A DNA stretch of 15,893 nt, from assembly GCA_007123395.1 (NCBI GenBank), contig SKLD01000360.1, positions 1 through 15,893 on the forward strand, in the 5' to 3' direction. Below, piece by piece: positions 1 to 5,848 of the stretch. The stretch's first letter is position 1; each line of letters begins with the position of its first letter. Position numbers and translations under genes: made by a program. The notes beneath the pieces are model-generated. The model searched no databases, was not told the origin of the DNA, and saw nothing but the letters and a program-made list of their open reading frames with translations. The stretch is from Opitutales bacterium. Its GTDB lineage: Bacteria > Verrucomicrobiota > Verrucomicrobiia > Opitutales > Oceanipulchritudinaceae.

Positions 1-917
1 GTCAGCGGGAGGTGTGGGTGGCGGCGCTGCACCGTGCGGCGGAGTTCAGCGGGGTGGAGGTGATCACCTACTGTGTGCTGGAGACGCACTTCCACATCCT
101 CGTGCGCATTGATCCGGCGGCACGGCAGTGCGACGACGCCACTTTGGTGCAACGCTACCGCGCGCTCTACGGTGCGTCTCGGGCGCAGTGGAGCGGGCTC
201 AACGCGGATGAGCTGAAGCACGCGCTCGCCAACGATCCGCCGGAGGTGGCGGAGGCGCTGCGTGAGCGGCTGCGCCGTCGTATGGGGGACATCTCGGAGT
301 TCATGCGCACCCTGCGGCAGCGCTACACGCGCTGGTTCAATCTCGCCCACGGGACGGCGGGGACACTGTGGGCGGAGCGCTTCGGCAGCGTGCTTGTGCA
401 GGACACGCCGTGGCTGGTGGGCCTGATCGCGGCCTACATCGACTTGAACGCGGTGCGCGCGGGCTTTGCGGATCTGCCGGAGAACTACCGCTGGTGCGGC
501 TACACAGAAGCGCTGGCGGGGAATGAAACCCTCTGCCGCGCGCTGGCGGGGTGCTTTCCGGCGGCGAAGGACACGGCGGATGCTTTGGCGTGCTACCGAC
601 TGCTGATGCTCGGAAAGGGAGCGGGCGCGAAGGGCGACGGCACGGGCGCGCGGATCGACCCTGCGGCGCTGCTGGAAGCGGTGAAGAACGGCGGGGAGCT
701 GCAGCCGCACGAGTTGCTGCAGCTGCGCGCGCGTTTTCTCACGGAGGGTAGGGTGCTGGGAACGCGCGATTGGCTGGAGCACGGTGAAGGGGCGCGGGTT
801 CTTTCCAAGCTTAAGCGCCCTCTGCCGAGCCGACCTATCGACGTGCTCGACCATGTTGACCTCGCGGTGGCCCGCTCTCGGGCGAGGTACCGGGCCGTCG
901 AAGATCCGGCGGAGTGA
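1..917 (+). CDS. REP-associated tyrosine transposase (RAYT, Y1_Tnp family), 5'-truncated by the window edge
   Basis: The reading frame is open from base 3 to the stop at 915-917. A GTG at 12 is the first possible start, but the residues before it (QRE) stay in frame and the usual family N-terminus is absent, so the gene enters from the left edge. Counting from the GTG, the HUH metal-binding motif is His26-Phe-His28 in ETHFHILV, where relatives usually have SNHFH. A helix with LRQRYTRWFN (Tyr105 is the candidate nucleophile) is followed by GTLWAERFGS and AYIDLNAVRAG, both typical of the family. The stretch between strand and helix (about residues 34-95) is long, and a C-terminal extension runs beyond residue 170. 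RAYTs are single-copy, domesticated single-strand DNA nucleases that act on REP palindromes; a REP-like hairpin lies just downstream at 965-990. Family assignment is firm; which Tyr is catalytic is inference. Confidence 0.88.
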   Translation, partial: QREVWVAALHRAAEFSGVEVITYCVLETHFHILVRIDPAARQCDDATLVQRYRALYGASRAQWSGLNADELKHALANDPPEVAEALRERLRRRMGDISEFMRTLRQRYTRWFNLAHGTAGTLWAERFGSVLVQDTPWLVGLIAAYIDLNAVRAGFADLPENYRWCGYTEALAGNETLCRALAGCFPAAKDTADALACYRLLMLGKGAGAKGDGTGARIDPAALLEAVKNGGELQPHELLQLRARFLTEGRVLGTRDWLEHGEGARVLSKLKRPLPSRPIDVLDHVDLAVARSRARYRAVEDPAE

Positions 918-964
918 CACCCGCCGCCGCCGCTTGAGACAAATACCGGTATAGCGGAACTCAC

Positions 965-990
965 TCGGCTCCGCCATGCGGCTCAGCCGA
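965..990. repeat. REP-like imperfect palindrome downstream of the transposase gene
   Basis: TCGGCT (965-970) pairs with AGCCGA (985-990), and CCGC (971-974) pairs with GCGG (978-981) around a CAT loop, leaving a CTC bulge at 982-984 on one side. A bulged hairpin of this size close to a RAYT gene is the usual form of a REP substrate. No T-run follows on either strand, so it is not an intrinsic terminator. Only one copy was noticed in the window, and no GTAG-type guide tetranucleotide was seen, so the assignment is tentative. Confidence 0.4.
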
Positions 991-1081
991 AAACAAGGTA
1001 ACCAAGGACTGAGAGCGCGAAAATCAGCGCGCACAAGCTGAGGGCGAAGCGTTCCTGTTTCGTCAAGCGGGGCATCATCAT
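983..1081 (-). CDS. Possible 32-residue single-membrane-span peptide
   Basis: Three consecutive ATG codons (1081, 1078, 1075) open a 32-codon frame ending in TGA at 985-983. The peptide has a short basic head (PRLTKQERF) followed by a hydrophobic helix of about 20 residues (LSLCALIFALSVLGYLVFG) and nothing else. The head resembles the start of membrane-anchored proteins such as ComEA-like ones, so it could also be a remnant of a longer gene. No Shine-Dalgarno sequence or clear promoter is visible, and the stop codon lies in the REP-like hairpin. No function is proposed. Confidence 0.22.
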   Translation of the reverse strand: MMMPRLTKQERFALSLCALIFALSVLGYLVFG

Positions 1082-1263
1082 GCAAACGGTCGACAGCGTT
1101 TTCCCACGCATCCCGCACCAAAGACAAGCCGCAACGCGGTCAAAAGACGGACGAGCTGATCCAATACTCAGAACCTTTCACGGACATACCGACAAATGAC
1201 GAGATCGAGCTGCCCGTTGTGCAAAATCAGGAAAAATTCCTTCGTGGCGGTGCATTTGCGGGC

Positions 1264-1293
1264 TTGACGGGCTGTGTGCGGAGCCTGTTGGAT
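1264..1293 (+). promoter_or_regulatory. Probable sigma-70-type promoter of tRNA-Gln
   Basis: TTGACG (1264-1269) matches the -35 consensus at five of six positions. TTGGAT (1288-1293), 18 bases further, is a weak -10. Transcription would start near 1300, a few bases before the mature tRNA end at 1307, as expected for a tRNA gene. Confidence 0.45.
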
Positions 1294-1306
1294 GCGCGCA
1301 TTACAC

Positions 1307-1380
1307 AGGCCCATGGTGTAATGGTAGCACTTCGGATTTTGGTTCCGTCAGTCTAGGTTCGAGTCCTAGTGGGCCTGCCA
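1307..1380 (+). tRNA. tRNA-Gln (anticodon UUG)
   Basis: The acceptor stem AGGCCCA (1307-1313) pairs perfectly with TGGGCCT, followed by discriminator G and an encoded CCA (1378-1380). The D-arm GTG...CAC, the anticodon stem TCGGA/TCCG(T) with loop TTTTGGT (anticodon TTG) and the T-arm with GGTTCGAGTCC are all present. It reads CAA/CAG glutamine codons. Six T residues follow the CCA directly (1381-1386), so the tRNA's own 3' hairpin may help end transcription. Its last 15 bases overlap, antisense, the end of the convergent methyltransferase gene. Confidence 0.96.
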
Positions 1381-1947
1381 TTTTTTCGCTGCGGTTTCCG
1401 CGAAGAGGAGGACGGGCGGATCCCGCCGCTTTTCTGGTGTGTGGCAGCGAACGTTGGCCAGCCGGTCGCCTTGGCGGGTAAACCATTCGCGCACCACATG
1501 GTATTCCGTGTCTCCGCCGGGATGGCCTCGGTAGCAAGTGACGCTGAGCAAGCCGGCTGGGCCAAGCAGGGCGAGGACGCTTTCGAGTGCCGCGCAGGTG
1601 GACGCCGCGCGAGTTGTCACGGAACGGTCGCCGCCGGGCAGGTAGCCGAGATTGAAGACGACCGCCCGCAGGCGGCCCTTTGTGTTTTCCGGCAAGAGTT
1701 CGGCAAGATGCGCATGGTCGCCAGGGATCCACGTCACGCGGGCATCCAAGGATTCTGCCGCGAGGCGTGCGCGGGCGGAGGTGAGTGCCGCTTCTTGGAT
1801 GTCCATCGCGTAGACGCGACCTGAAGGTCCGACCTGTCGCGCGAGGAACATAGTGTCGTGTCCGTTCCCCGCCGTGGCATCGAGGACAGTGTCTCCGGGG
1901 CGCAGGGAGGCACCGAGGAGCGCGTGTGCAAGTTTCGTCAAGCGCAT
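1366..1947 (-). CDS. mnmM: MnmM/YtqB-type SAM-dependent tRNA methyltransferase (rRNA_methylase PF06962 family)
   Basis: A class I SAM methyltransferase of 193 residues. Motif I is DATAGNGHDT (residues 23-32) with the GNGHDT signature of YtqB; acidic Asp49 ends the next strand; FNLGYLPGGD (98-107) and GHPGGD (141-146) are family blocks. B. subtilis YtqB (MnmM) is known to make the final methyl transfer of mnm5s2U at wobble position 34 of UUN-decoding tRNAs (Gln, Lys, Glu). The ATG at 1947 is chosen because homology begins there (MRLTKLAH); the longer frame from a TTG at 2034 adds 29 unrelated residues and would overlap the lipoprotein gene. It lies 70 bases after that gene. The last codons (WQAH, stop TAG) are antisense to the acceptor end of tRNA-Gln(UUG), a predicted substrate class. 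Substrate assignment here is inference from the family. Confidence 0.87.
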   Translation of the reverse strand: MRLTKLAHALLGASLRPGDTVLDATAGNGHDTMFLARQVGPSGRVYAMDIQEAALTSARARLAAESLDARVTWIPGDHAHLAELLPENTKGRLRAVVFNLGYLPGGDRSVTTRAASTCAALESVLALLGPAGLLSVTCYRGHPGGDTEYHVVREWFTRQGDRLANVRCHTPEKRRDPPVLLFAETAAKKWQAH

Positions 1948-2017
1948 GTCCGTTCCGGCGGGCTCGGCATCCCAAGGTTCCCGCCTACACTGGCTGGGAG
2001 GGTGCCATAAGGGAGCT

Positions 2018-2380
2018 TCAAACGTCGGTATCAACCGGCGAGCGTTCGCGACGATCCGCTGGAGTGTGTTCCCAGCGCTCTCTTTCCGGGTTCCAGACCC
2101 GCGGCGCGTCCGGGCGCAGGTATTCGTAGCGCCCCGTGCGCGTATTGTAGACGCGGTCGGGGCGCTTGTTCACTTCGAACTGCTCACGGCGGTTCGCCTC
2201 TTCATTCGCCCGTTTCATGGCGGCGAAATAGCCTCCCGGCTCGAGGTCGCCGCGCAGGAGCGATCCGGTGGGCGATTCACGCCATCCCTCGCGCACGGTG
2301 TCCGCGGTGGAGGCGCACCCGGCGGCAAGTGCAAGCAGCACCGTCGCGGAGGCGGAAAAGCACCGGATTTCCAGTTTCAT
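2018..2380 (-). CDS. Small predicted lipoprotein of unknown function
   Basis: A 120-residue protein with a lipoprotein signal peptide: basic start (MKLEIR), hydrophobic stretch ATVLLALAAG and lipobox LAAGC with Cys22 as the acylation site. The mature part is polar and charged, with no membrane span. It includes the Tyr-rich segment RPDRVYNTRTGRYEYL and a Pro/Arg/Glu-rich tail (NPERERWEHTP), suggesting an extended or small beta protein tethered to a membrane. I do not recognise a family. The ATG at 2380 has no obvious Shine-Dalgarno sequence. It lies 48 bases after the dapF-like gene and ahead of the methyltransferase on the same strand, so the three may be co-transcribed, but no functional link is apparent. 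Confidence 0.78.
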   Translation of the reverse strand: MKLEIRCFSASATVLLALAAGCASTADTVREGWRESPTGSLLRGDLEPGGYFAAMKRANEEANRREQFEVNKRPDRVYNTRTGRYEYLRPDAPRVWNPERERWEHTPADRRERSPVDTDV

Positions 2381-2428
2381 GCGTAGAACGAAAGCGATTT
2401 TCCCGTCCTTGGCAATGCGGACCGGCGG

Positions 2429-3292
2429 CTATTCCACCGCAGGATTGCTCAAGGCTTCAGGGTGGAGCCGCATAGGTCCGACCGGGGTGGCCGGTCCCGA
2501 CATCATGACGGAGTAATCGTCAGCAATGCGTAGACCGATCCGCCCTCCAGGCATATGCACGGTCAGGTCGGCCTCGACAAGGCCCAGCTTCCGCGCCACT
2601 GCGCCCGCCGCACTGGAGGAACTGCCAGAGGCAAGGGTGTACCCCGCGCCCCGTTCCCAGATTTCGATTTGAATATTCCGAGGGTCGAGCACCTTCATAA
2701 ACTGCACATTGGTGCGGTTGGGAAAGCGGGCGTCCCGTTCGATGTGCGGGCCGTAGGTTGTTGCGAGCTCGGCCGACAACTCCTTTACGGGTAGCACGCA
2801 GTGCGGGTTGCCGATGGTCGCCGCGCAAAAGGTGAACTCGTGCCCTGCCGCCGTGAGCGTCTCGTTGATAACCTCCCGCAGCTTGCCCGACACCGGGATC
2901 TTGTCCGCAGCGAAGGACACCGGCCCCATCTCCACCGTGATCTGGCCCGACTCAGGATCGACCACGCACCCGACGACACCGCCCGGCGTCGACACGCGGA
3001 AAGGCGTTGCCCCGACGCGGCCCATGTCGTGTAGGTAACGCGCGAAGATGCGCAGGCCGTTGCCGCTTTTCTCTGCTTCGCTCCCGTCTGGATTAAGGAT
3101 GCGCAGGCCGAAGTCCGCCGCTTCTTCCCCATGTAACGGCCCGAAAAGTATCCCGTCCGACCCCAACCCGTAGTGGCGGTGACAGATCAACCGGATGTCC
3201 CGCGGGGAGGGGAGTTCCGCGCAGTCCGCCGGGTCGAGAACAAGATAGTCGTTGCCCAACGCATGGTATTTCGAGAACGCAATCATTTCCAT
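2429..3292 (-). CDS. dapF: DapF-family protein lacking both catalytic cysteines
   Basis: A 287-residue protein matching diaminopimelate epimerase along its length: KYHALGNDYLVLD (8-20), GLGSDGILFGP (42-52), the first active-site block NPDGSEAEKSGNGLR (67-81), GNPHC (161-165) and the second block ERGAGYTLASGSSSSAA (213-229). True DapF interconverts LL- and meso-diaminopimelate for peptidoglycan and lysine using two opposed Cys residues, normally in (E)xCGNGxR and LACGTGAC. Here these positions are Ser76 (AGC) and Ser222 (TCT), both clear in the DNA. The rest of the active-site framework is intact, so this looks like a coherent subfamily, not decay. It may be a different isomerase or lyase, or a binding protein; epimerase activity by the usual thiol mechanism is unlikely. 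The start is the ATG at 3292; an in-frame ATG at 3286 is an alternative. Confidence 0.9.
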   Translation of the reverse strand: MEMIAFSKYHALGNDYLVLDPADCAELPSPRDIRLICHRHYGLGSDGILFGPLHGEEAADFGLRILNPDGSEAEKSGNGLRIFARYLHDMGRVGATPFRVSTPGGVVGCVVDPESGQITVEMGPVSFAADKIPVSGKLREVINETLTAAGHEFTFCAATIGNPHCVLPVKELSAELATTYGPHIERDARFPNRTNVQFMKVLDPRNIQIEIWERGAGYTLASGSSSSAAGAVARKLGLVEADLTVHMPGGRIGLRIADDYSVMMSGPATPVGPMRLHPEALSNPAVE

Positions 3293-3401
3293 GCCACAAG
3301 CTTCTTGCCGCCCCGCAATCCCCGTGCAAGCGCCAAAGCAAAGAATTATCTCAGAGTTAAAGAAAGTTAAATTTCATCTCATCGATAAAATAATTGACGA
3401 T

Positions 3402-3431
3402 ATTTTAACGTTAGAAATAAGAAATTGACAG
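3402..3431 (-). promoter_or_regulatory. Candidate promoter of the dapF-like gene cluster
   Basis: Read on the minus strand, CTGTCA (3431-3426, four of six matches to TTGACA) and TAAAAT (3407-3402, five of six to TATAAT) are 18 bases apart. A leader of about 100 bases would precede the ATG at 3292. An alternative -10 GATAAT lies nearer (3350-3345) but has no good -35. Confidence 0.38.
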
Positions 3432-3549
3432 AGCGCTTATCCCGAGGGGGGCATTGGTTCGATTGCCGCAACCGGCGGGTTTTCCTGCTCTTTGTTCCTG
3501 CGATCATGGTGGATCAAAGGCAGGGTATTGAAAATCCTCAAAATCGCAG

Positions 3550-3578
3550 TTGACAGGCTTCCGTTGAAGGCTTGTGTT
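3550..3578 (+). promoter_or_regulatory. Probable promoter of tRNA-Gly
   Basis: TTGACA (3550-3555) is a perfect -35. A weak -10, TGTGTT (3573-3578), lies 17 bases further. The predicted start falls about 10-15 bases before the mature tRNA at 3597. The tRNA-Gln promoter has the same design of a strong -35 and a weak -10. Confidence 0.5.
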
Positions 3579-3596
3579 CCGTGTTTTCTTTTCATC

Positions 3597-3672
<76 letters not shown>

Positions 3673-3682
3673 TTTTCCCAAT

Positions 3683-3713
3683 CCCACGGCGTTTGTCATG
3701 CCGTGGGTTTTTT
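3683..3713 (+). terminator. Intrinsic terminator of tRNA-Gly
   Basis: CCCACGGC (3683-3690) and GCCGTGGG (3700-3707) form a perfect 8-bp stem around a 9-base loop, followed by T6 (3708-3713). It begins 10 bases after the tRNA CCA. The minus strand has no T-run after the stem, so it serves the plus strand only. Confidence 0.92.
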
Positions 3714-3837
3714 GTTGGGATTGATAAGCGCATCTGGCAAGCGTCCGCAGCAACGCGGTCGATGCATGCATTTCAAGCTGGCTGGCCGAAGTGGCCCGGC
3801 TTGTCGGCGAGGGATCCGCTATACGCGGTCGTAAGTT

Positions 3838-4218
3838 TTACGGATGTTCGTCGGCGCAGTCGGCGCAGGTGCCGTAGAAGACGGTTTCCTGTCCGGAAAG
3901 ACGGAAGCCGGGGGGAGGGGTGACGGGGATGTCGGGGATGTCGCCGGGGATGTCGAAGACGCGTTGGCAGCGGCGGCAGATGAAGTGGGCATGATGCCCG
4001 GCGGCGGCGGGTTCGTAGCGGCGGGGCTGTCCGGGATAGTCGACGCCGACGAGTTGGAAGGCGTCGCTCAGCTCGCGGATGTGGCGATAGACGGTGCGCA
4101 GACCGATGCCGGGGCAGTCAGCCTGTGCCGCTTGGAAGATTTCCTCGGGGGTGAGCGGGCGCCCGGCTTTGCGGAGGGCGCGGACGACGGCATCGCGTTG
4201 GCGTGTCCGGCGTATCAT
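3838..4218 (-). CDS. Fur-family metal-dependent transcriptional regulator
   Basis: A 126-residue protein beginning MIRRTRQRDAVVRALRKAG, the usual Fur N-terminus, which fixes the start at the ATG at 4218; the frame stays open upstream without homology. The winged helix includes PLTPEEIF (21-28) and the recognition helix GLRTVYRHIREL (39-50). The dimerisation/metal region has HHAHFICRRC (75-84) and a C-terminal GTCADC (117-122): the two CxxC pairs make the structural zinc site, and His75/76/78 supply regulatory ligands. The His usually found just before the last strand (NHxL in PerR-like proteins) is replaced in SGQETVFYG, so the sensing site may be altered. Fur, PerR and Zur cannot be told apart from sequence alone. 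No Shine-Dalgarno sequence is seen, and a terminator stands directly upstream. Confidence 0.88.
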   Translation of the reverse strand: MIRRTRQRDAVVRALRKAGRPLTPEEIFQAAQADCPGIGLRTVYRHIRELSDAFQLVGVDYPGQPRRYEPAAAGHHAHFICRRCQRVFDIPGDIPDIPVTPPPGFRLSGQETVFYGTCADCADEHP

Positions 4219-4234
4219 GGGGTCGGGTGCGAAG

Positions 4235-4277
4235 AAAAAAGGGCGGCGCGGGCGGCCGGGGTTTTGCCGCCCGCGCC
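4235..4277 (-). terminator. Strong intrinsic terminator between the isomerase-like gene and the fur-family gene
   Basis: On the minus strand a perfect 12-bp GC stem, GGCGCGGGCGGC (4277-4266) with GCCGCCCGCGCC (4256-4245), encloses a 9-base loop. GCCC and then T6 (4240-4235) follow. It lies 39 bases after the stop at 4317 and ends 16 bases before the Fur-family ATG at 4218, leaving almost no room for a separate promoter. Confidence 0.88.
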
Positions 4278-4316
4278 GAGACCGCCGCGCGGCGAGCGCG
4301 GCGGCGGAAAGCGGGC

Positions 4317-5087
4317 TCAGCTCACGAGGTTGTCGCGGATGTAGCGGAAGCTCTGCGCGAGAGAGTCGAAGGGGTCGCCGGGGCAGACATCCTGCTCGAC
4401 GATGAACCACTGGCAGCCGCCGGCTTCGGCGGCGGCAACGATGGCTTTGAAGTCGAGGACACCGTTGCCGACTTCGGCGAAGGTCGGTTTGTTCTCCTCG
4501 GTTGTTTTGAAATCCTTGAGGTGGAGAAGGGGGAGGCGCCCGTCGAGTTTACGGCACCATGCCTCGGGGTTGCCTCCGCCCATTTGGATCCAGTAGGTAT
4601 CGGGCTCGCCCTGCAGGTAGCGCGGGTCGGTCTTGCGGTAGATGCGGTCAAGGATGATTTCGCCGCCGATCTTCCGGAACTCGTGGTTGTGGTTGTGGTA
4701 GGAGAGGGTCTTGCCCGCCTCGGCGAGAATCTTGCCGGCGGCGTTGAGCTTTTCGATGAAGGCGTCGACGGCGGCCTCGCTGGCAAAGTCAACGCCCCGC
4801 GGGAACGGATAGGCGGTGTGTTCGCAGCCGAGGGCGTCGAGGTTGGCGACGGCTTTCTCCGGTTCTTCAAGGATGAGGTCCGAAGACTCGTGGCTGGAGT
4901 TGATGATCAGGCCGTGCTTGGCGCACATGTCCGCGATCTCCTTTTCGGAGACGGGGCGCGGTCCCGAGACTTGGACGGATTTGTAGCCGATTTCGGCGAC
5001 TTTGCGCAGGGAGGCGTCATAGTCTTCGGCTGTCTTGAGGTGGTCGCGCAGGGTGAAGAGCTGCACGGCAACTTGTTCGATTTTCAT
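4317..5087 (-). CDS. Sugar phosphate isomerase/epimerase-like TIM-barrel protein (AP_endonuc_2 / IolE-like fold)
   Basis: A 256-residue protein starting at the ATG at 5087 (MKIEQVAVQLFTLRD, typical of the family). Blocks in order: GYKSVQVSG (34-42), YHNHNHEF (130-137), PDTYWIQMGGGNPEAW (162-177), LLHLKDF (187-193), FAEVGNGVLDF (203-213) and VEQDVCPGDPFDSL (230-243). Asp163, His189 and Glu231 are likely ligands of the divalent metal. Such enzymes isomerise or epimerise sugars, keto-inositols or related acids and usually sit next to sugar oxidoreductases. No such partner is here, so the substrate is unknown. No signal peptide is seen, so it is predicted to be cytoplasmic. It follows peptide deformylase by 66 bases on the same strand and is closed by a strong terminator. 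Confidence 0.88.
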   Translation of the reverse strand: MKIEQVAVQLFTLRDHLKTAEDYDASLRKVAEIGYKSVQVSGPRPVSEKEIADMCAKHGLIINSSHESSDLILEEPEKAVANLDALGCEHTAYPFPRGVDFASEAAVDAFIEKLNAAGKILAEAGKTLSYHNHNHEFRKIGGEIILDRIYRKTDPRYLQGEPDTYWIQMGGGNPEAWCRKLDGRLPLLHLKDFKTTEENKPTFAEVGNGVLDFKAIVAAAEAGGCQWFIVEQDVCPGDPFDSLAQSFRYIRDNLVS

Positions 5088-5153
5088 GTGATCGGTTCTG
5101 TTTTCTGGTTTTATCGGTGGGTTGAAAAGTCCGGTGTAGGGGCGGGGCGGATA

Positions 5154-5732
5154 TCAGACGGTAATATCCGCGCCGCGGCCACGGTTGGCCCGCTTGAGGC
5201 GCTTGATCTTTGCTTCGAGGAGGCGGATCTGGCGGGTTTCCATCCGGTCGATGAAGAGCACGCCCATGGTGTGGTCGTATTCGTGTTGGAGCACACGGGC
5301 GAACCATCCGCCCGCTTCGAGGGTGTGCGGTGCGCCGTCGAGGTCTTGGTATTCCATGACGACGGAGGGCGAGCGGGGCACGTCGCCGCGGATCCCGGGA
5401 AAGGAGAGGCAGCCTTCCTCGCCGACGAGCGGCGTTCCGCCGGTCGTACGCAGGCGCGCGTTTACTACGGCCATGGGCATAATGAGGTCGATCGGCGGGC
5501 GTCGGCCGTCGAGGGTGTAGTCCAGCTCTTCGTCGGGCAACATGCCCACATCGACGACGAAGAGGCGCAAGGGCAGGCCGATTTGCTGGGCGGCGAGCCC
5601 CACGCCTTCGGCGGCTTCCATCGTTTCGACCATATTTTGAGCCAAGGCATGGAGGTCGTCGTCAAAGGATTCGACCTCCCTCCCTTTTTCGCGGAGGATG
5701 GATTCACCGAACTGCGTGATGCGCAAGATCAT
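5154..5732 (-). CDS. def: Peptide deformylase
   Basis: Removes the formyl group from the N-terminal Met of new proteins at the ribosome. All three family motifs are present: GVGLAAQQIG (43-52), EEGCLSFPG (105-113, metal ligand Cys108) and QHEYDHTMG (149-157, metal ligands His150 and His154, catalytic Glu151). The 192-residue length is slightly above the usual 165-190, because of a loop (MLPDEELDYTLDGRRPP, 64-80) between the motifs. The ATG at 5732 is chosen because homology begins at MILRITQFGE; the frame continues upstream to an ATG at 5837 without similarity. A -10-like TATTAT stands two bases before this ATG, suggesting a very short or absent leader. It is divergent from the stator-like pair, with 116 bases between the starts. 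Confidence 0.96.
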   Translation of the reverse strand: MILRITQFGESILREKGREVESFDDDLHALAQNMVETMEAAEGVGLAAQQIGLPLRLFVVDVGMLPDEELDYTLDGRRPPIDLIMPMAVVNARLRTTGGTPLVGEEGCLSFPGIRGDVPRSPSVVMEYQDLDGAPHTLEAGGWFARVLQHEYDHTMGVLFIDRMETRQIRLLEAKIKRLKRANRGRGADITV

Positions 5733-5734
5733 CG

Positions 5735-5765
5735 ATAATACCGGAGTTTTTCGCGGGGCTGTCAT
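5735..5765 (-). promoter_or_regulatory. Weak candidate promoter of peptide deformylase (leaderless mRNA?)
   Basis: On the minus strand, ATGACA (5765-5760) and TATTAT (5740-5735) are 19 bases apart, and the -10 ends two bases before the ATG. If used, transcription would start inside the first codons, so either the mRNA is leaderless or this match is chance. No Shine-Dalgarno sequence is present. Confidence 0.25.
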
Positions 5766-5848
5766 TTCTGTCGAGCAGAAAACCGACGCTTCGGCGCGCT
5801 CCGCTGTTGCTTCTGTCGCGGCAGGTATGTGATTCATGGGGCGCTTCC

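Larger units (their letters stand above)
918..1306. other. Intergenic stretch between the RAYT gene and tRNA-Gln
   Basis: These 389 bases hold no long supported gene. They contain a perfect 10-base palindrome ATACCGGTAT at 943-952, a REP-like hairpin at 965-990, a doubtful minus-strand 32-codon ORF at 983-1081 and a probable tRNA promoter at 1264-1293. I see no clear structure in 1082-1263. Confidence 0.6.
3293..3596. other. Divergent intergenic region with an AT-rich island
   Basis: About 300 bases separate the dapF-like gene from tRNA-Gly. The stretch near 3330-3430 is strikingly AT-rich against the GC-rich surroundings. It holds a 10-base-period direct repeat (AGTTAAA at 3355 and 3365), the palindrome TAACGTTA (3406-3413) and two ATTGAC copies 31 bases apart (near 3393 and 3424). 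It probably carries the promoter for the minus-strand cluster. I see no gene in it. Confidence 0.6.

Noticed and set aside
1369..1824. A 151-codon plus-strand frame starting in the tRNA-Gln 3' end
   Set aside because: It lies opposite the methyltransferase, which has a full set of SAM-binding motifs; this frame has none.
2789..2830. Cys156 and Cys165 of the DapF-like protein as substitutes for the missing catalytic cysteines
   Set aside because: They fall in the CAATIGNPHC block, a separate conserved element that normally coexists with the catalytic Cys residues, so they are not replacements by position.
4203..5738. A 511-codon open frame on the plus strand across the fur, isomerase and deformylase genes
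   Set aside because: It is the antisense of three genes with clear family motifs; its product matches nothing and reflects GC-rich codon structure.
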